NCBI GenBank assembly: GCA_913055735.1
Contig: CAJXKD010000001.1
Span: 1,116,001-1,180,000 of the forward strand
Reading direction: 5' to 3'
DNA length: 64,000 bases
Source of the DNA: an uncultured Rhodospirillales bacterium
Lineage (GTDB): Bacteria > Pseudomonadota > Alphaproteobacteria > Rhodospirillales > UBA2165
Part shown: piece by piece, positions 8,083 through 17,489 of the stretch
How the letters are laid out: each line of letters opens with the position of its first letter
Position numbering within the stretch: position 1 is the first letter of the stretch
Position numbers and translations under genes: made by a program
The notes under the pieces: model-generated
Told to the model about the DNA's origin: nothing
The model's database searches: none
Seen by the model: only the letters and a program-made list of their open reading frames with translations

Positions 8083-9339
8083 TTAGAGCCCCATCACCTC
8101 GCGGTAGGCACGCCAATATCCGCGAACGGCGCCTTCCGTCGCCCGATGCGTCGTCTTGAGCTCGATATCGCTGCCGCCCAGCTCCACAACCGAACTACCG
8201 TCCGGCTCTTCACGCAGCGCTCGCTGCACGAAGTCGAGCACGGCACCGTCCTCCAAGGAAACGAAACCGGCGGGGCCGACCATATTGCTTTGTTTGTGCC
8301 GGATGGCGTTGATGTTTTCATCGTCGTCCTCATAACCCAACAACGTCCAGATCAACTCGCATTGGTCGAGGCCGCGCGGCACCAATTGCCGCACCCCGAT
8401 GCAGTTCTGAATCTGCTGCAGCAGGAAGGTGGGGAAGATCGATTGTATCTGTGTGGTGATGCCGTCTTCGAATTCCGGGTAATATTCGGCCGTCGACGGA
8501 TCGGCCAGGGTGAGATGCGAGCGCATATTGGGCAGCTTCGCGTTCTCATAGTCGGTATTGCTGACATCATCCGCGGCGCGCTTCGAGAAGCTGACGTGAT
8601 GCCAGCCCCGCGGGTCCATTATGATACCGCCCTCCATGGACAGGCGGTTCAATCCAAAGGTGTTATAGAACAGGTGCAGAATACCGGCGTGATAGGTATC
8701 CCGCACATTCTCCATCATCAGCTTCCAATTGTTGCGGAGCAGATGACTGTATCGGCCGATAACCTTGACCGGCCGATTGAGCACCCGGGTAACATAGGCG
8801 CACATCTCCGGTCCGAGATACTCTTCGATATCGTCGACCTCGTCGCTAAAGGTCCCAAACACGAGACCGGCGAATGTCTGAACCCGAAGGCGTTCCAGCC
8901 CATGCGCCGCCATGTCGAAATCCTTGGGCATACCGCCCTGTCCCTTGACCCCGGCGCGAAACGCCACGCCACGCAAGGCGCCGGTCTGATCGAAGGACCA
9001 GTTGTGGTAGGCACAGGTGAAAATCTTCTTGTTGCCTTTCTTATCGTGGCACACGAGCGATCCACGGTGCGCACACCGGTTGACCAGCGCGTTGACCTCG
9101 CCATCGGCCGTGCGCGTCACGATCACCGGAATTTCGCCAACCAACGTCGCCTTGAAGTCGCCGGGATTGGGCACCTCGGCCTCGAGCGCGAGATAGTTCC
9201 AAACGGGACCGCGGAACAGGCGCTTATGCTCCAACGCGTAGATTTCCGGATCCGTAAATACGGCATAGGGAACCCGTGTCACGCCCTCGGCGGGCCAGCG
9301 AACCGCAGTTTCATTCAGGATCGGGCGAGCATCATCCAT
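8083..9339 (-). CDS. Rieske-type aromatic-ring-hydroxylating dioxygenase alpha subunit
   Basis: This 418-residue catalytic subunit has both expected metal sites. The Rieske [2Fe-2S] motif is C89-x-H91 ... C109-x2-H112 (NRCAHRG ... CAYHNWS). The mononuclear iron site is D214-x2-H217-x4-H222 (ENVRDTYHAGILH). Such enzymes insert O2 into an aromatic ring to give a cis-dihydrodiol, or carry out a related mono-oxygenation or demethylation. The substrate cannot be read from the sequence. The gene is divergent from the GMC oxidoreductase gene with ~150 bp between them. The product keeps the typical N-terminal lead to the Rieske domain, which supports the start at 9339. Confidence 0.92.
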   Translation of the reverse strand: MDDARPILNETAVRWPAEGVTRVPYAVFTDPEIYALEHKRLFRGPVWNYLALEAEVPNPGDFKATLVGEIPVIVTRTADGEVNALVNRCAHRGSLVCHDKKGNKKIFTCAYHNWSFDQTGALRGVAFRAGVKGQGGMPKDFDMAAHGLERLRVQTFAGLVFGTFSDEVDDIEEYLGPEMCAYVTRVLNRPVKVIGRYSHLLRNNWKLMMENVRDTYHAGILHLFYNTFGLNRLSMEGGIIMDPRGWHHVSFSKRAADDVSNTDYENAKLPNMRSHLTLADPSTAEYYPEFEDGITTQIQSIFPTFLLQQIQNCIGVRQLVPRGLDQCELIWTLLGYEDDDENINAIRHKQSNMVGPAGFVSLEDGAVLDFVQRALREEPDGSSVVELGGSDIELKTTHRATEGAVRGYWRAYREVMGL

Positions 9340-9490
9340 GAGCGAGAGTTTAGGCTGCTTTCATAGGGCCTAACAAGCCGAGCGATTCACCTGTCCGAAG
9401 GACGGGCCGATTGGCGATTGGGCTATTAAGCCCGGAAAACATAGCTAGACTACGCACCGCTAATATAAAAAAGGGGGCACGGCCAGGATC

Positions 9491-11113
9491 ATGGACCAAT
9501 TCGACTACATCATCGTCGGCGCGGGATCGGCGGGTTGCGTACTGGCACACCGGCTCAGCGAGGACAAGGACGCCAAAGTGTTGCTGCTGGAAGCCGGCGG
9601 ACGCGACCGTAGCCAATTCTTTTCCATCCCGCTGGCCATGCGGCTGGTATCGCGTAATCCGAAATATCTGTGGAACCTGGAAACTGAGCCGGAACCCTAT
9701 TGCAACAACCGGCGTCTGCAGCCGCCGCGGGGCCGGGTGCTCGGCGGCTCTTCGTCTATCAATGCCATGATCTATGCCCGCGGCCACCCTATGGACTACG
9801 ACCAATGGCGGCAGATGGGCCTTACCGGTTGGGGATATGCCGACGTACTACCCTATTTCAAACGGTCCGAGAAGAACTGGCGCGGCGAAAGCGACTATCA
9901 CGGCGGCGACGGTCCGCTGAAAGTTTCTCATCAAAGTATCCCGCAAACCTTCGGCAAGATATTGATGGAAGCAGCCGAAAATGCCGGTGTTCCGCGCACC
10001 GAGGATTTCAACGGCACCGCCCCCGAAGGCTTTGCCGATCCCGATATGACCATCGGCGACGGACGCCGGTCCTCGACGGCCCGGATGTTCCTGCATCCGG
10101 TGATGTCGCGGCCCAACCTGACCGTCGAGACGGGCGCCCAAGCGCGGCGCGTGATGATCGAGAACGGCCGCGCCGTCGGCGTAGAATTCAGCCAAAACGG
10201 GACAGTTCGCAAAGCTTACGCGGAGCGTGAGGTGGTTCTTTCCGGCGGCACCTATAACTCACCGCAGCTATTGCTGTTGTCGGGTATCGGCCCAGCCGAC
10301 GAATTGAAGGCGGTGGGAATCGACCCGATCCTCGACAGTCCCGACGTCGGACGCAACCTCGAGGAACACCCCAACGCCTTTGTCATCTTCGATCTGAACA
10401 AACCCATTTCCCTCATGCCTTGGCTGCGCGCCGATCAGGTTCTTCTCGCGGGCCTTCAATGGGAATTGTTCCATACCGGCCCCATGACCAACTTCCCGGC
10501 AAGCGCCGTGGGATTCGTCCGGACAAACCCCGAGAGCGAACGGCCCGACGTCGAGATTATCGCCGTCCCCGTCTGGCAGGAGGAAGAGGTTTGGTTCCCC
10601 GGCTTCCGCCGTCCGACCGGCCATAAGGTCACCATGCGGGTGGCATTGCTGCACCCGCGCAGCACCGGCCAGGTCAGCTTGCGATCCGCCGATCCCTTGG
10701 CGCCGCCGCGCATCCAGTGGAACTTGTTCAAAGACCCGGCAGACCTCGCCACCTTGCGGGAAGGCATCAAGAAAGTCCGCGATATCATGGGGACATCGCC
10801 CGCCGCCGACATCATCAAGGGCGAAGCGGATCCCGGCGTAGCGGTGGGCAGTGATGCCGACATCGACGAATGGCTGCGCAACAATTGCACCACCGCGCAA
10901 CATCCCGCCGGCACCTGCCGTATGGGGACGGATGACAACGCCGTGGTCGATGAGGCGCTGAAAGTGCGCGGAATTGAGGGCCTTCGGGTCGCCGATTGTT
11001 CGATCATGCCGCACGTCGTCGGGGGCAACACCAACGCGCCCACCATTATGATCGCCGAGAAGGCATCGGATATGATTCGTGGGCGTCAGCCCCTTCCGGC
11101 AGCGGAGGTGTAG
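9491..11113 (+). CDS. GMC-family FAD oxidoreductase (choline/alcohol dehydrogenase-like)
   Basis: The 540-residue flavoprotein starts with the FAD-binding motif VGAGSAGCVLAHRL and a dinucleotide-fold acidic residue in LLLEAGG. It contains the GMC signature region RGRVLGGSSSINAMIYARG. The active-site His is in TAQHPAGTCRMG, and the C-terminal signature is VVGGNTNAPTIMIAEKASDMI. The family oxidises primary alcohols and related substrates, passing electrons to O2 or quinones. Its place next to a Rieske oxygenase and ahead of a TAXI binding protein suggests oxidation of an alcohol side chain on an imported aromatic compound (inference). It begins 151 bp from the divergent alpha-subunit gene. Confidence 0.9.
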   Translation: MDQFDYIIVGAGSAGCVLAHRLSEDKDAKVLLLEAGGRDRSQFFSIPLAMRLVSRNPKYLWNLETEPEPYCNNRRLQPPRGRVLGGSSSINAMIYARGHPMDYDQWRQMGLTGWGYADVLPYFKRSEKNWRGESDYHGGDGPLKVSHQSIPQTFGKILMEAAENAGVPRTEDFNGTAPEGFADPDMTIGDGRRSSTARMFLHPVMSRPNLTVETGAQARRVMIENGRAVGVEFSQNGTVRKAYAEREVVLSGGTYNSPQLLLLSGIGPADELKAVGIDPILDSPDVGRNLEEHPNAFVIFDLNKPISLMPWLRADQVLLAGLQWELFHTGPMTNFPASAVGFVRTNPESERPDVEIIAVPVWQEEEVWFPGFRRPTGHKVTMRVALLHPRSTGQVSLRSADPLAPPRIQWNLFKDPADLATLREGIKKVRDIMGTSPAADIIKGEADPGVAVGSDADIDEWLRNNCTTAQHPAGTCRMGTDDNAVVDEALKVRGIEGLRVADCSIMPHVVGGNTNAPTIMIAEKASDMIRGRQPLPAAEV

Positions 11114-11214
11114 AGACGCAGGTTTGGACGTTAAGACTCTATGGCTGGAGGCAGCCCTGCCTGCTGGCTATGATACTTTCACCATAAACCAAGAACTGTA
11201 GCTGGGAGGCTAAA

Positions 11215-12216
11215 ATGCTTCTAAATCTCAAGAAATCCGCCATTCTTGGCGGTATGGCACTGACGTTGTTCGCCAGCGCGGCAAGCGCCCAAACCATGAT
11301 CATTGCCACCGACCGCGTGGGCACCACCTTCAATGCCATCGGTTCCGGCATCGCCAAGGTGGTCACCGAATCCTCGCCGGCGCGCGTGATTGTCCGCCCC
11401 TTCGGCGGGCCGGACGCCTTCCTCGGCGGCTTCGACAACGGCGAATTGCAGTTGGCGACGCTGTCGTCCTCGTCGACCTTCTGGGCGGCATCGGGCAAGA
11501 ATCCGTCGGGCAAGAAATACGCCAACATGCGTATTATCCGTGCCGGCGCGGGCGGCGTTCGCCTGACCCTCGCGGTGCCCAAGGATTCCGATATCAAGCG
11601 GATCGCCGACCTCAAAGGCCGCAAAGTGGCCTCCGATTACGGCGGACATGCCGTTATTCCGACGTCCGTATCGGCGGCACTCGCCACCGGCGGCCTAACC
11701 TGGAACGACGTGAAGCAGGTTCCCGTCACCGGCGCCGTGGAAGGCGTGCGGCAGATCGGCGAAGGCCGGCTCGACGCTGCTTGGGCCGCGTTCGGCATGC
11801 CCATCGCCCGCGAAGTGCACGCAAAAATCGGCCTGCGTTATCTGTCTTTCGAAGCCACCCCGGATTCGCTGGCGACGTTGCGCAAAATGATTTTCCCCGG
11901 CGCGCAACTCGTGACCATGAAAGCCAACCCGAAGGTCGGACTCGAAACCGACACCAACTTCATTTCCTATGAGTCTTATCTTCTGGCGCACAAGGACGTG
12001 GACGACGCGAGCATCAAGGCAGTGTTGGCGGCGTTGTGGGATAACACCGATACCTTGACCAAAATTCACCGTGGTCTGAAGGGATTCACCAACGACTACG
12101 CCGTTTCGACCTTGCCGGTCGTGGCCTATCACCCAGCCGCCATCGACTTCTACAAGGAAAAGGGCGTCTGGACCAAGGAAGCCGACATGGCGAATGCCAA
12201 CCCGATGGTTAAATAG
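11215..12216 (+). CDS. TAXI-family TRAP transporter substrate-binding protein
   Basis: The 333-residue protein has a Sec signal peptide (KKSAILGGMALTLFASAASAQ) and then the TAXI-type periplasmic binding fold (IIATDRVGTTFNAIGSGIAKVV, GELQLATLSSSSTFWA, DLKGRKVASDYGG). It captures a substrate for a fused TRAP permease. A strong GGGAGG ribosome site precedes the ATG. It follows the GMC gene by ~100 bp, and a bidirectional terminator separates it from the convergent TRAP permease gene, so the likely partner permease is transcribed from the other strand. A second TAXI protein lies at 49697-50704. Confidence 0.9.
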   Translation: MLLNLKKSAILGGMALTLFASAASAQTMIIATDRVGTTFNAIGSGIAKVVTESSPARVIVRPFGGPDAFLGGFDNGELQLATLSSSSTFWAASGKNPSGKKYANMRIIRAGAGGVRLTLAVPKDSDIKRIADLKGRKVASDYGGHAVIPTSVSAALATGGLTWNDVKQVPVTGAVEGVRQIGEGRLDAAWAAFGMPIAREVHAKIGLRYLSFEATPDSLATLRKMIFPGAQLVTMKANPKVGLETDTNFISYESYLLAHKDVDDASIKAVLAALWDNTDTLTKIHRGLKGFTNDYAVSTLPVVAYHPAAIDFYKEKGVWTKEADMANANPMVK

Positions 12217-12253
12217 GCCCATAGTCAACTAACGTCGATTCTTTTCAACTATG

Positions 12254-12288
12254 AAAAACCCGGGATGGGGAACCGTCCCGGGTTTTTT
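12254..12288. terminator. Bidirectional rho-independent terminator
   Basis: The arms 12254-12265 and 12276-12288 form a perfect stem, A-rich on the left and T-rich on the right, around CCCGGGA/TCCCGGG with a ~10-nt loop. It lies between the convergent TAXI gene (ends 12216) and TRAP permease gene (ends 12301), so it can stop transcription from both sides. Confidence 0.85.
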
Positions 12289-12300
12289 GTGCGCTATTCC

Positions 12301-14280
12301 TTATTCCCCGGCGACCGTTTGGGCCACGTTGGTTCGGCGATCCCATTGATAAAGTCCGGCCGCCACAACCAGGGCTGCAAAGACCAACGCCCCCGACACG
12401 ATCGATTGAAACGGCGTCAACAGGATCACCAGTCCGGTAATCAAGAACGCAAGCCGCATGACGCTGCCGAGGTGCCCGTGCAGATATCCTGTGACGCCAA
12501 CCGCCATAACGGTCACGCCGATTGCCGCCTTGATGCCCGCCACGGCAATGTCGAAAACGCTTCCCTCAAAAATAAGCCCCGGCTGGAACACCATGGCGAA
12601 GGGGACGACGTAGGCCGCGATTCCCAAGCGGACGCCCGCCCAACCGGCTTTCCAGAACGGCGTTTCGGCAATAGTCGCCGCCGCGAACGTGGCAATGCAC
12701 ATGGGCGGCGTGATCATGGACAGCATGCCGAAATAGAACAGGAACAAGTGTGCGGACATGGGCAGCACGCCCATCTCCTCGAGCGCCGGGGCCACCAGCA
12801 AGGCCAACATCACATAGATCACGCCCGTCGGCATGCCCATGCCGAGAATGATGCAGACGATGGCGGTAAGGCCAAGCAGCACGAGGACGCTGCCATGAGA
12901 GGCGTGGATGAGCAGTAGCGAAAAATTGAAACTCAGGCCCGAAATCTGCAACGCACCGATAACCACGCCGGCAATGGCCGAGATGACGATGAGGTCAAGG
13001 ATGGTCCGCCCCGTTTCCTCGATGGCCACCCACAATCTGCGTAACGAGGGGCGCGTATCGGGATGGGTAAAGCCGACCACCAAGGCCAGCACGACCGCCG
13101 CCATGGCCGATTTGCCGGGGCGCCAGTTTTCGAAGACGAGCGTCCAGATCAAGACGCCGATCGGGATAACGAACACCCACCCGCGGCGCCCGACCTCACG
13201 CATGCGCGGAAGATCGGCGAGCGGCAACCCGGACATATTGTGTTTGGCCGCTTCCAAATCCACCTGCACAAACAACGCAATGTAATAGAGCACCGCCGGG
13301 ATCAACGCCGCGACCACCACCTCGCCATAGGAAATCTGCAAGTACTCGGCGATCAGGAAGGCGGCGATCCCCATGACCGGCGGCATGATCTGGCCACCGG
13401 TGGACGCTACCGCCTCGGTCGCCGCGGCAAGATGAGCGGGATAGCCGCTTCTTTTCATCATCGGAATGGTGATCGGCCCGTCCATCACCACATTGGAAAC
13501 GGCGCTCCCAGAAATAGTGCCGAAGAAACTCGAAGCGATCACCGCCACCTTGGCCGGTCCGCCGCGATAACGGCCCATGGCCGACAATGCAAAATCGGTC
13601 AGAAGCTTGTCACCATTCACGGAATAGAGCACCCGGCCGAACAGGATGAAGGCGATGATGATGCTCGCCGTCACGTTCATGGGCAGACCGAACAGCGCAT
13701 TGCCGTCGAGATAGAGATACGCGGCAACGCGTTCCCAACGCGGGCTGGGCATGTTGAGCATACCCGGAAACAAATGGGAGGTCAGCGTATACGCGATAAA
13801 GATAAGCGCGAGCCACACAAGCGGCATGCCGAGCGTCCGGCGTGTCGCTTCCAGTACCGTCACGACGGCAACCAGGCCAAGAAGATAGCGGTCGGGCGAC
13901 AAAGAGCCGAGATCGGCGAGGATCACCCGGTAATTGATCACCACGTAGAGGCCGACGACGACACTTGCGGCAAACAAAAGCCAATCGTACCAGGGGACAC
14001 CGTCACCGGGCTCGTTGCGGCGCGCCTTAACCCGGATAAACACGGCGCCAATTCCAATGGCAAAGATCAGGCCGAAGAACTGCTCGGCGAAAATGTTAAG
14101 CCCGACGATCAGATGCAATTCTACTGCCCATGCCGCACCAAGCAGGGTCAACGCAACGACCAGCGTTCGCTCGATCGCTTTCGGAATTAGCGACAAATTG
14201 CGGAATTTCTTGGTTTCGTCGATAGAGTCCGGCAAGGACGGGCTATGGGGCGGACTATCGTGCGTCGGCGTTTCAGACAT
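12301..14280 (-). CDS. TRAP transporter fused permease (DctQ-DctM type, 4TM/12TM)
   Basis: This ~659-residue inner-membrane protein fuses the small and large TRAP permease subunits. After a polar N-terminus, about four helices (IERTLVVALTLLGAAWAVEL onward) precede the large DctM-like half, which has SFFGTISGSAVSNVVMDGPITIPMM and ASTGGQIMPPVMG. It takes up organic acids using the sodium or proton gradient with a TAXI binding protein, probably the 11215-12216 product. The start at 14280 (MSETP..) has GGGA upstream. An ATG at 14325 would add 15 residues but has no spaced ribosome site. It lies downstream of the CoA ligase gene on the same strand, with ~160 bp between. Confidence 0.9.
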   Translation of the reverse strand: MSETPTHDSPPHSPSLPDSIDETKKFRNLSLIPKAIERTLVVALTLLGAAWAVELHLIVGLNIFAEQFFGLIFAIGIGAVFIRVKARRNEPGDGVPWYDWLLFAASVVVGLYVVINYRVILADLGSLSPDRYLLGLVAVVTVLEATRRTLGMPLVWLALIFIAYTLTSHLFPGMLNMPSPRWERVAAYLYLDGNALFGLPMNVTASIIIAFILFGRVLYSVNGDKLLTDFALSAMGRYRGGPAKVAVIASSFFGTISGSAVSNVVMDGPITIPMMKRSGYPAHLAAATEAVASTGGQIMPPVMGIAAFLIAEYLQISYGEVVVAALIPAVLYYIALFVQVDLEAAKHNMSGLPLADLPRMREVGRRGWVFVIPIGVLIWTLVFENWRPGKSAMAAVVLALVVGFTHPDTRPSLRRLWVAIEETGRTILDLIVISAIAGVVIGALQISGLSFNFSLLLIHASHGSVLVLLGLTAIVCIILGMGMPTGVIYVMLALLVAPALEEMGVLPMSAHLFLFYFGMLSMITPPMCIATFAAATIAETPFWKAGWAGVRLGIAAYVVPFAMVFQPGLIFEGSVFDIAVAGIKAAIGVTVMAVGVTGYLHGHLGSVMRLAFLITGLVILLTPFQSIVSGALVFAALVVAAGLYQWDRRTNVAQTVAGE

Positions 14281-14439
14281 GGCTGTATCCCAAATCACGC
14301 CGCTCCCTGATGGCCGGGCATGCATCTCCGTTATCGGGCCCGATTATTATGTGCGGCTTATATTATGGGAAATAATGCCGAGGCGTTCCGGCGCCGTCGA
14401 GGCCGAATGTGGAAATCAGACCGACGTCCGAGGGATGGA

Positions 14440-16290
14440 CTATTCGGCCGGCTCGCGACGGAGACGGATGATGGCGGCATCATCGCCTTCAGTGTGAAGC
14501 CGTTCGACCAATTCGGCACGGTGGGACAGAACCGCCCCCTGGTTGATGTAGCCCTTATCCGTAATCTCACCGGCTTCGATGGTCGGCATTTCGGCGACCA
14601 ACATAGCCCGGGTAACCCGCATGGAACTGCCGCCGCCTTGATCCGAGAGACGCATCAGGCCATCGGCCAACGCCGCGCGTACGCGGGGATCGTCGAGAAT
14701 GTCAGAAACGGGTGCGTCGGCCGGAAGATCGGGGCAAAGCGAGCGGCAGCCCGCCACGTTCGGAAACACCAGCGCCCCAATCTCTTCCCGGTTATGGCCG
14801 GTGATCACGCAATCCTGCGCCACCGGCGCGCATGCCGCGATCAGCGCGAGGCGCAACGCACCGACATGCACCCAGGTGCCGGTCACCAGTTTGAAGTTCT
14901 CGGCAATGCGGCCGTCGAACTGCAAACCCGCCATCGGATCGTCGGGGTCCACCAACTTCACGGCATCGCCACTGCAATAGAAACCTTCGTCATCGAAAGC
15001 CTTTTCGGTAGCATCCGGATTGCGCCAATAGCCTGGCGTGATGTTTGGGCCGCGCACGCGGATTTCCAGCTTGTCGCCCACAGGCGTGAGTTTGACTTCG
15101 ACCCCACGCACCGGAAGCCCGATATTGCCGGAGACGGTTGTCGGGAAATTCATACTGGTCGACAAAGGTGCCGTCTCCGTCGTGCCCCAGGCCGACACCA
15201 ACGGGATTTCCCGACCGGTCACTTTTTCAGCGAGCTTTTTGATACGCGTTTGGATCGGATCGGGCATGGCCGCGGCGGCATACAGGAATAGATCGAGATC
15301 GCCCAGCACCCGGGCCGCCAAGTCCTCGTCCTTTTCCAAATAATCCATCAAAAGCCCGAAACCCGCCGGGACGTTCAGCAACATGGTCGGCGTGACGTCA
15401 CGCAGATTGGCGATGGTGGTTTCGATCAGGCCCGGTGCCGGCTTTCCTGCATCGATGTAATAGGTGCCGCCGTTCCACAAAACGGTATTGAAGTCGTAGT
15501 TGCCGCCGAAGGTATGACTCCACGGCAGCCAGTCGAGCAGCACCGGTGGCCGCTCGGAAAGGAACGGCCACACGTCGATGATCATTGCCTGGTTGGCACA
15601 GATCATCCGGTGGGTGTTCATCACGCCTTTGGGCAGGCCGGTGGACCCCGAGGTGAACAGGATTTTCAAAACGTCATCGGGATCGACGGCGGCAGCAGCC
15701 GCATCAACGGCGCCGCTCGCCTCGCTCGCCGTTAAAGTATCAAAGGGGGTCACACCGGCATCGGCGGGAAGATCGCCGGCAACCACGATTTCCGCGCCGG
15801 TCGCTTCCAAAACTTCTCGGGCCGCCGCGAACCGGTCCCAACTGTCGACCAGGATCACACCGGGCGCGACGGTTTGGGCAACGTGTTCGAGCTTCCCGAA
15901 ACCTTGTCCCGGACGGGCATAGGCCGCGGAAACCGGCGCAAACGGCACCCCGACAAATGCGGCCCCAAGCCCCAGCAAGGCAAATTCAATCCGGTTCTCG
16001 GAAACGATCAAGACCGGGCGCTCCTGAGAGAGTCCCCGATCCAACAAGGCCTGGCCGATGGACCGGGCCAGGGCATAGGCTTCCTTATAGGTTACTTTGC
16101 GCCAAGCTCCATCGGGGCCCCGGTCGGCCAGAAAAACGGTGTCGGGGCGAGCGTCCGCCTGCCGCGCCAAAACGTCGCCCATGCAGCGGTCAAAGGGGCC
16201 CAATGGTCCGTCAGCACGCAAAATGGTAGCGCCATCGCCCCGGTTCTCAGCGGTAATCTGCGGAATGGAGAATTTCGACCACGGAGTCAT
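14440..16290 (-). CDS. Feruloyl-CoA synthase-like AMP-forming CoA ligase
   Basis: This 616-residue ANL-superfamily ligase activates a carboxylate with ATP to its CoA thioester. Its motifs are the P-loop-like FTSGSTGLPKG (residues ~212-222), SAWGTTETAP, the FDGRIAENFKL hinge, and the catalytic lysine K579 in GEITDKGYIN. The N-terminus (RADGPLGPFDRCMGDVLARQA) and the overall length fit feruloyl-CoA synthases (Fcs), which start CoA-dependent degradation of hydroxycinnamates. No Ech hydratase-aldolase gene is adjacent, so the exact acid substrate is uncertain. It is divergent from the dctPQM operon. AGGGA precedes its ATG. Confidence 0.85.
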   Translation of the reverse strand: MTPWSKFSIPQITAENRGDGATILRADGPLGPFDRCMGDVLARQADARPDTVFLADRGPDGAWRKVTYKEAYALARSIGQALLDRGLSQERPVLIVSENRIEFALLGLGAAFVGVPFAPVSAAYARPGQGFGKLEHVAQTVAPGVILVDSWDRFAAAREVLEATGAEIVVAGDLPADAGVTPFDTLTASEASGAVDAAAAAVDPDDVLKILFTSGSTGLPKGVMNTHRMICANQAMIIDVWPFLSERPPVLLDWLPWSHTFGGNYDFNTVLWNGGTYYIDAGKPAPGLIETTIANLRDVTPTMLLNVPAGFGLLMDYLEKDEDLAARVLGDLDLFLYAAAAMPDPIQTRIKKLAEKVTGREIPLVSAWGTTETAPLSTSMNFPTTVSGNIGLPVRGVEVKLTPVGDKLEIRVRGPNITPGYWRNPDATEKAFDDEGFYCSGDAVKLVDPDDPMAGLQFDGRIAENFKLVTGTWVHVGALRLALIAACAPVAQDCVITGHNREEIGALVFPNVAGCRSLCPDLPADAPVSDILDDPRVRAALADGLMRLSDQGGGSSMRVTRAMLVAEMPTIEAGEITDKGYINQGAVLSHRAELVERLHTEGDDAAIIRLRREPAE

Positions 16291-16311
16291 GGATTGTTCC
16301 CTGGAAGCCTG

Positions 16312-16354
16312 TTATATGAATGACGAGTAGAAATTCTATAACTCATTCGATAAA
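16312..16354. promoter_or_regulatory. Inverted repeat in the fcs-like/dctP divergent promoter region
   Basis: TTATATGAATGA (16312-16323) and TCATTCGATAAA (16343-16354) form a 12-bp inverted repeat with two mismatches and a 19-bp spacer. It lies between the divergent ligase and dctP starts in an A+T-rich stretch. That placement fits an operator controlling both operons. The nearby TetR protein (19350-19997) is a candidate binder by proximity only. Confidence 0.4.
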
Positions 16355-16420
16355 ATGACCACCGCATTCGCCACATCGTCGGCGACGGCTGTGAAAAAAT
16401 CTACGGGAGGAGACCCCACC

Positions 16421-17401
16421 ATGTTGAAACATAAGATTGCCTTTGCCGCGGCGTTGATGACGGCGGTTGTTGTTGCCGGACCAACTGCGTTCTCCGCAGA
16501 AACGGTTCTGCGTGGCGCAAGCTGCTTTCCCCAAGGTTCCTTTTTCTCGAAGCGATTCGAAAGCTTCGTCGAACAGGTGAATGCACAAGGCAAGGGCGTC
16601 GTACAGATCAATTATGTCGGCGGCGCGCCGGCAATCGGCACGCCCTTCACCCTGCTGCAGAAAATGTCGCAAGGCGTTTACGACATCGGCTCCTGCACCG
16701 GCGCCTATTATCAGAACGTCGTACCCGAAGCCGATGCGTGGAAGCTGTTGGAAAAATCTCCGGCCGATATCCGGCAGAACGGCGGCTGGGCGCTGATGGA
16801 AAAGATCCACCGCGAGAAGAATCTTCTGCCGCTCGCCCGTGTGAATTACGGCATGCCGTTTCACCTGTATCTCGCCGACGGCCACAAGATCGACAAACCC
16901 GACCTGACCGGTCTGCATCTGCGCGTCGCACCGATCTACACCAATTTTTTCAAGGCTCTGGGCGCGACGACCCAAACATCCAACCTCGCCCAGATCTACA
17001 CCCTGATGGAGAACGGTACCGTCAACGGCTACGGCTGGCCCATTGCCGGTCTGCGCCCGGGCTGGGAAAAGGTGACCAAGTATCGCGTCGATCCGGGGTT
17101 CTATGACGCCGACATCCAGATCGTTGCCAATGCTTCGAGCTGGGACAAACTGTCCAACGAAGCCCGCGACCTGATGTCCTCCATTGCGTTGAAGATCGAG
17201 GCCGATTCCACGGCCAACGATCCCAAGGCCTCGATGATGGCGGCGGAGAAACAATCGAAGCAAGGCTTCGAGGTCATCACCTTCACCGGTAACGAGGGTA
17301 AGGAATGGCTTACCAAGGCCCGCGACGCGGGTTGGGAAGGCGTCGTCAAGCAGAGCCCCAAGTACGGCCCTGATTTGCGTAAGACCTTCGCCAACGAGTA
17401 A
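16421..17401 (+). CDS. dctP: TRAP transporter substrate-binding protein, DctP family
   Basis: The 326-residue protein begins with a signal peptide (MLKHKIAFAAALMTAVVVAGPTAFSA). It then shows a DctP binding fold: FVEQVNAQGKGVVQINYVGG, the DLTGLHLRV region, and an ALGATTQTSNLAQIYTLMENGTVNGY segment typical of ligand-contacting helices. It delivers an organic acid to the DctQM permease encoded next. The ATG at 16421 is chosen because GGGAGGAG lies just upstream and the signal peptide starts there; an upstream ATG at 16355 would put 22 unlikely residues before it. Proximity to the feruloyl-CoA-synthase-like gene suggests aromatic acid uptake (inference). Confidence 0.9.
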   Translation: MLKHKIAFAAALMTAVVVAGPTAFSAETVLRGASCFPQGSFFSKRFESFVEQVNAQGKGVVQINYVGGAPAIGTPFTLLQKMSQGVYDIGSCTGAYYQNVVPEADAWKLLEKSPADIRQNGGWALMEKIHREKNLLPLARVNYGMPFHLYLADGHKIDKPDLTGLHLRVAPIYTNFFKALGATTQTSNLAQIYTLMENGTVNGYGWPIAGLRPGWEKVTKYRVDPGFYDADIQIVANASSWDKLSNEARDLMSSIALKIEADSTANDPKASMMAAEKQSKQGFEVITFTGNEGKEWLTKARDAGWEGVVKQSPKYGPDLRKTFANE

Positions 17402-17414
17402 GCGCTCTTAATTG

Positions 17415-17446
17415 CAGGCGGTCCCGTCTTGATACGGGGCCGTCTG
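17415..17446 (+). terminator. Intercistronic hairpin between dctP and dctQ
   Basis: The arms 17415-17427 and 17434-17446 pair over 13 bp (two G-T wobbles) around a 6-nt loop. No strong T-run follows. It is probably a partial terminator or mRNA-stabilising stem that keeps binding-protein transcripts above permease transcripts. Confidence 0.6.
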
Positions 17447-17489
17447 TATTTCACACTGTCCTCTTCCTCTGACCATCCAGGAAATTCTC

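Noticed and set aside
8146..9366. 406-codon plus-strand open frame
   Set aside because: It is entirely antisense to the Rieske alpha gene, has no recognisable domain, and arises from the high G+C codon bias.
12265..14190. Long plus-strand open frames (217 and 375 codons)
   Set aside because: Both are antisense to the TRAP permease gene and rich in His/Arg/Gly/Asp, as shadow frames are.
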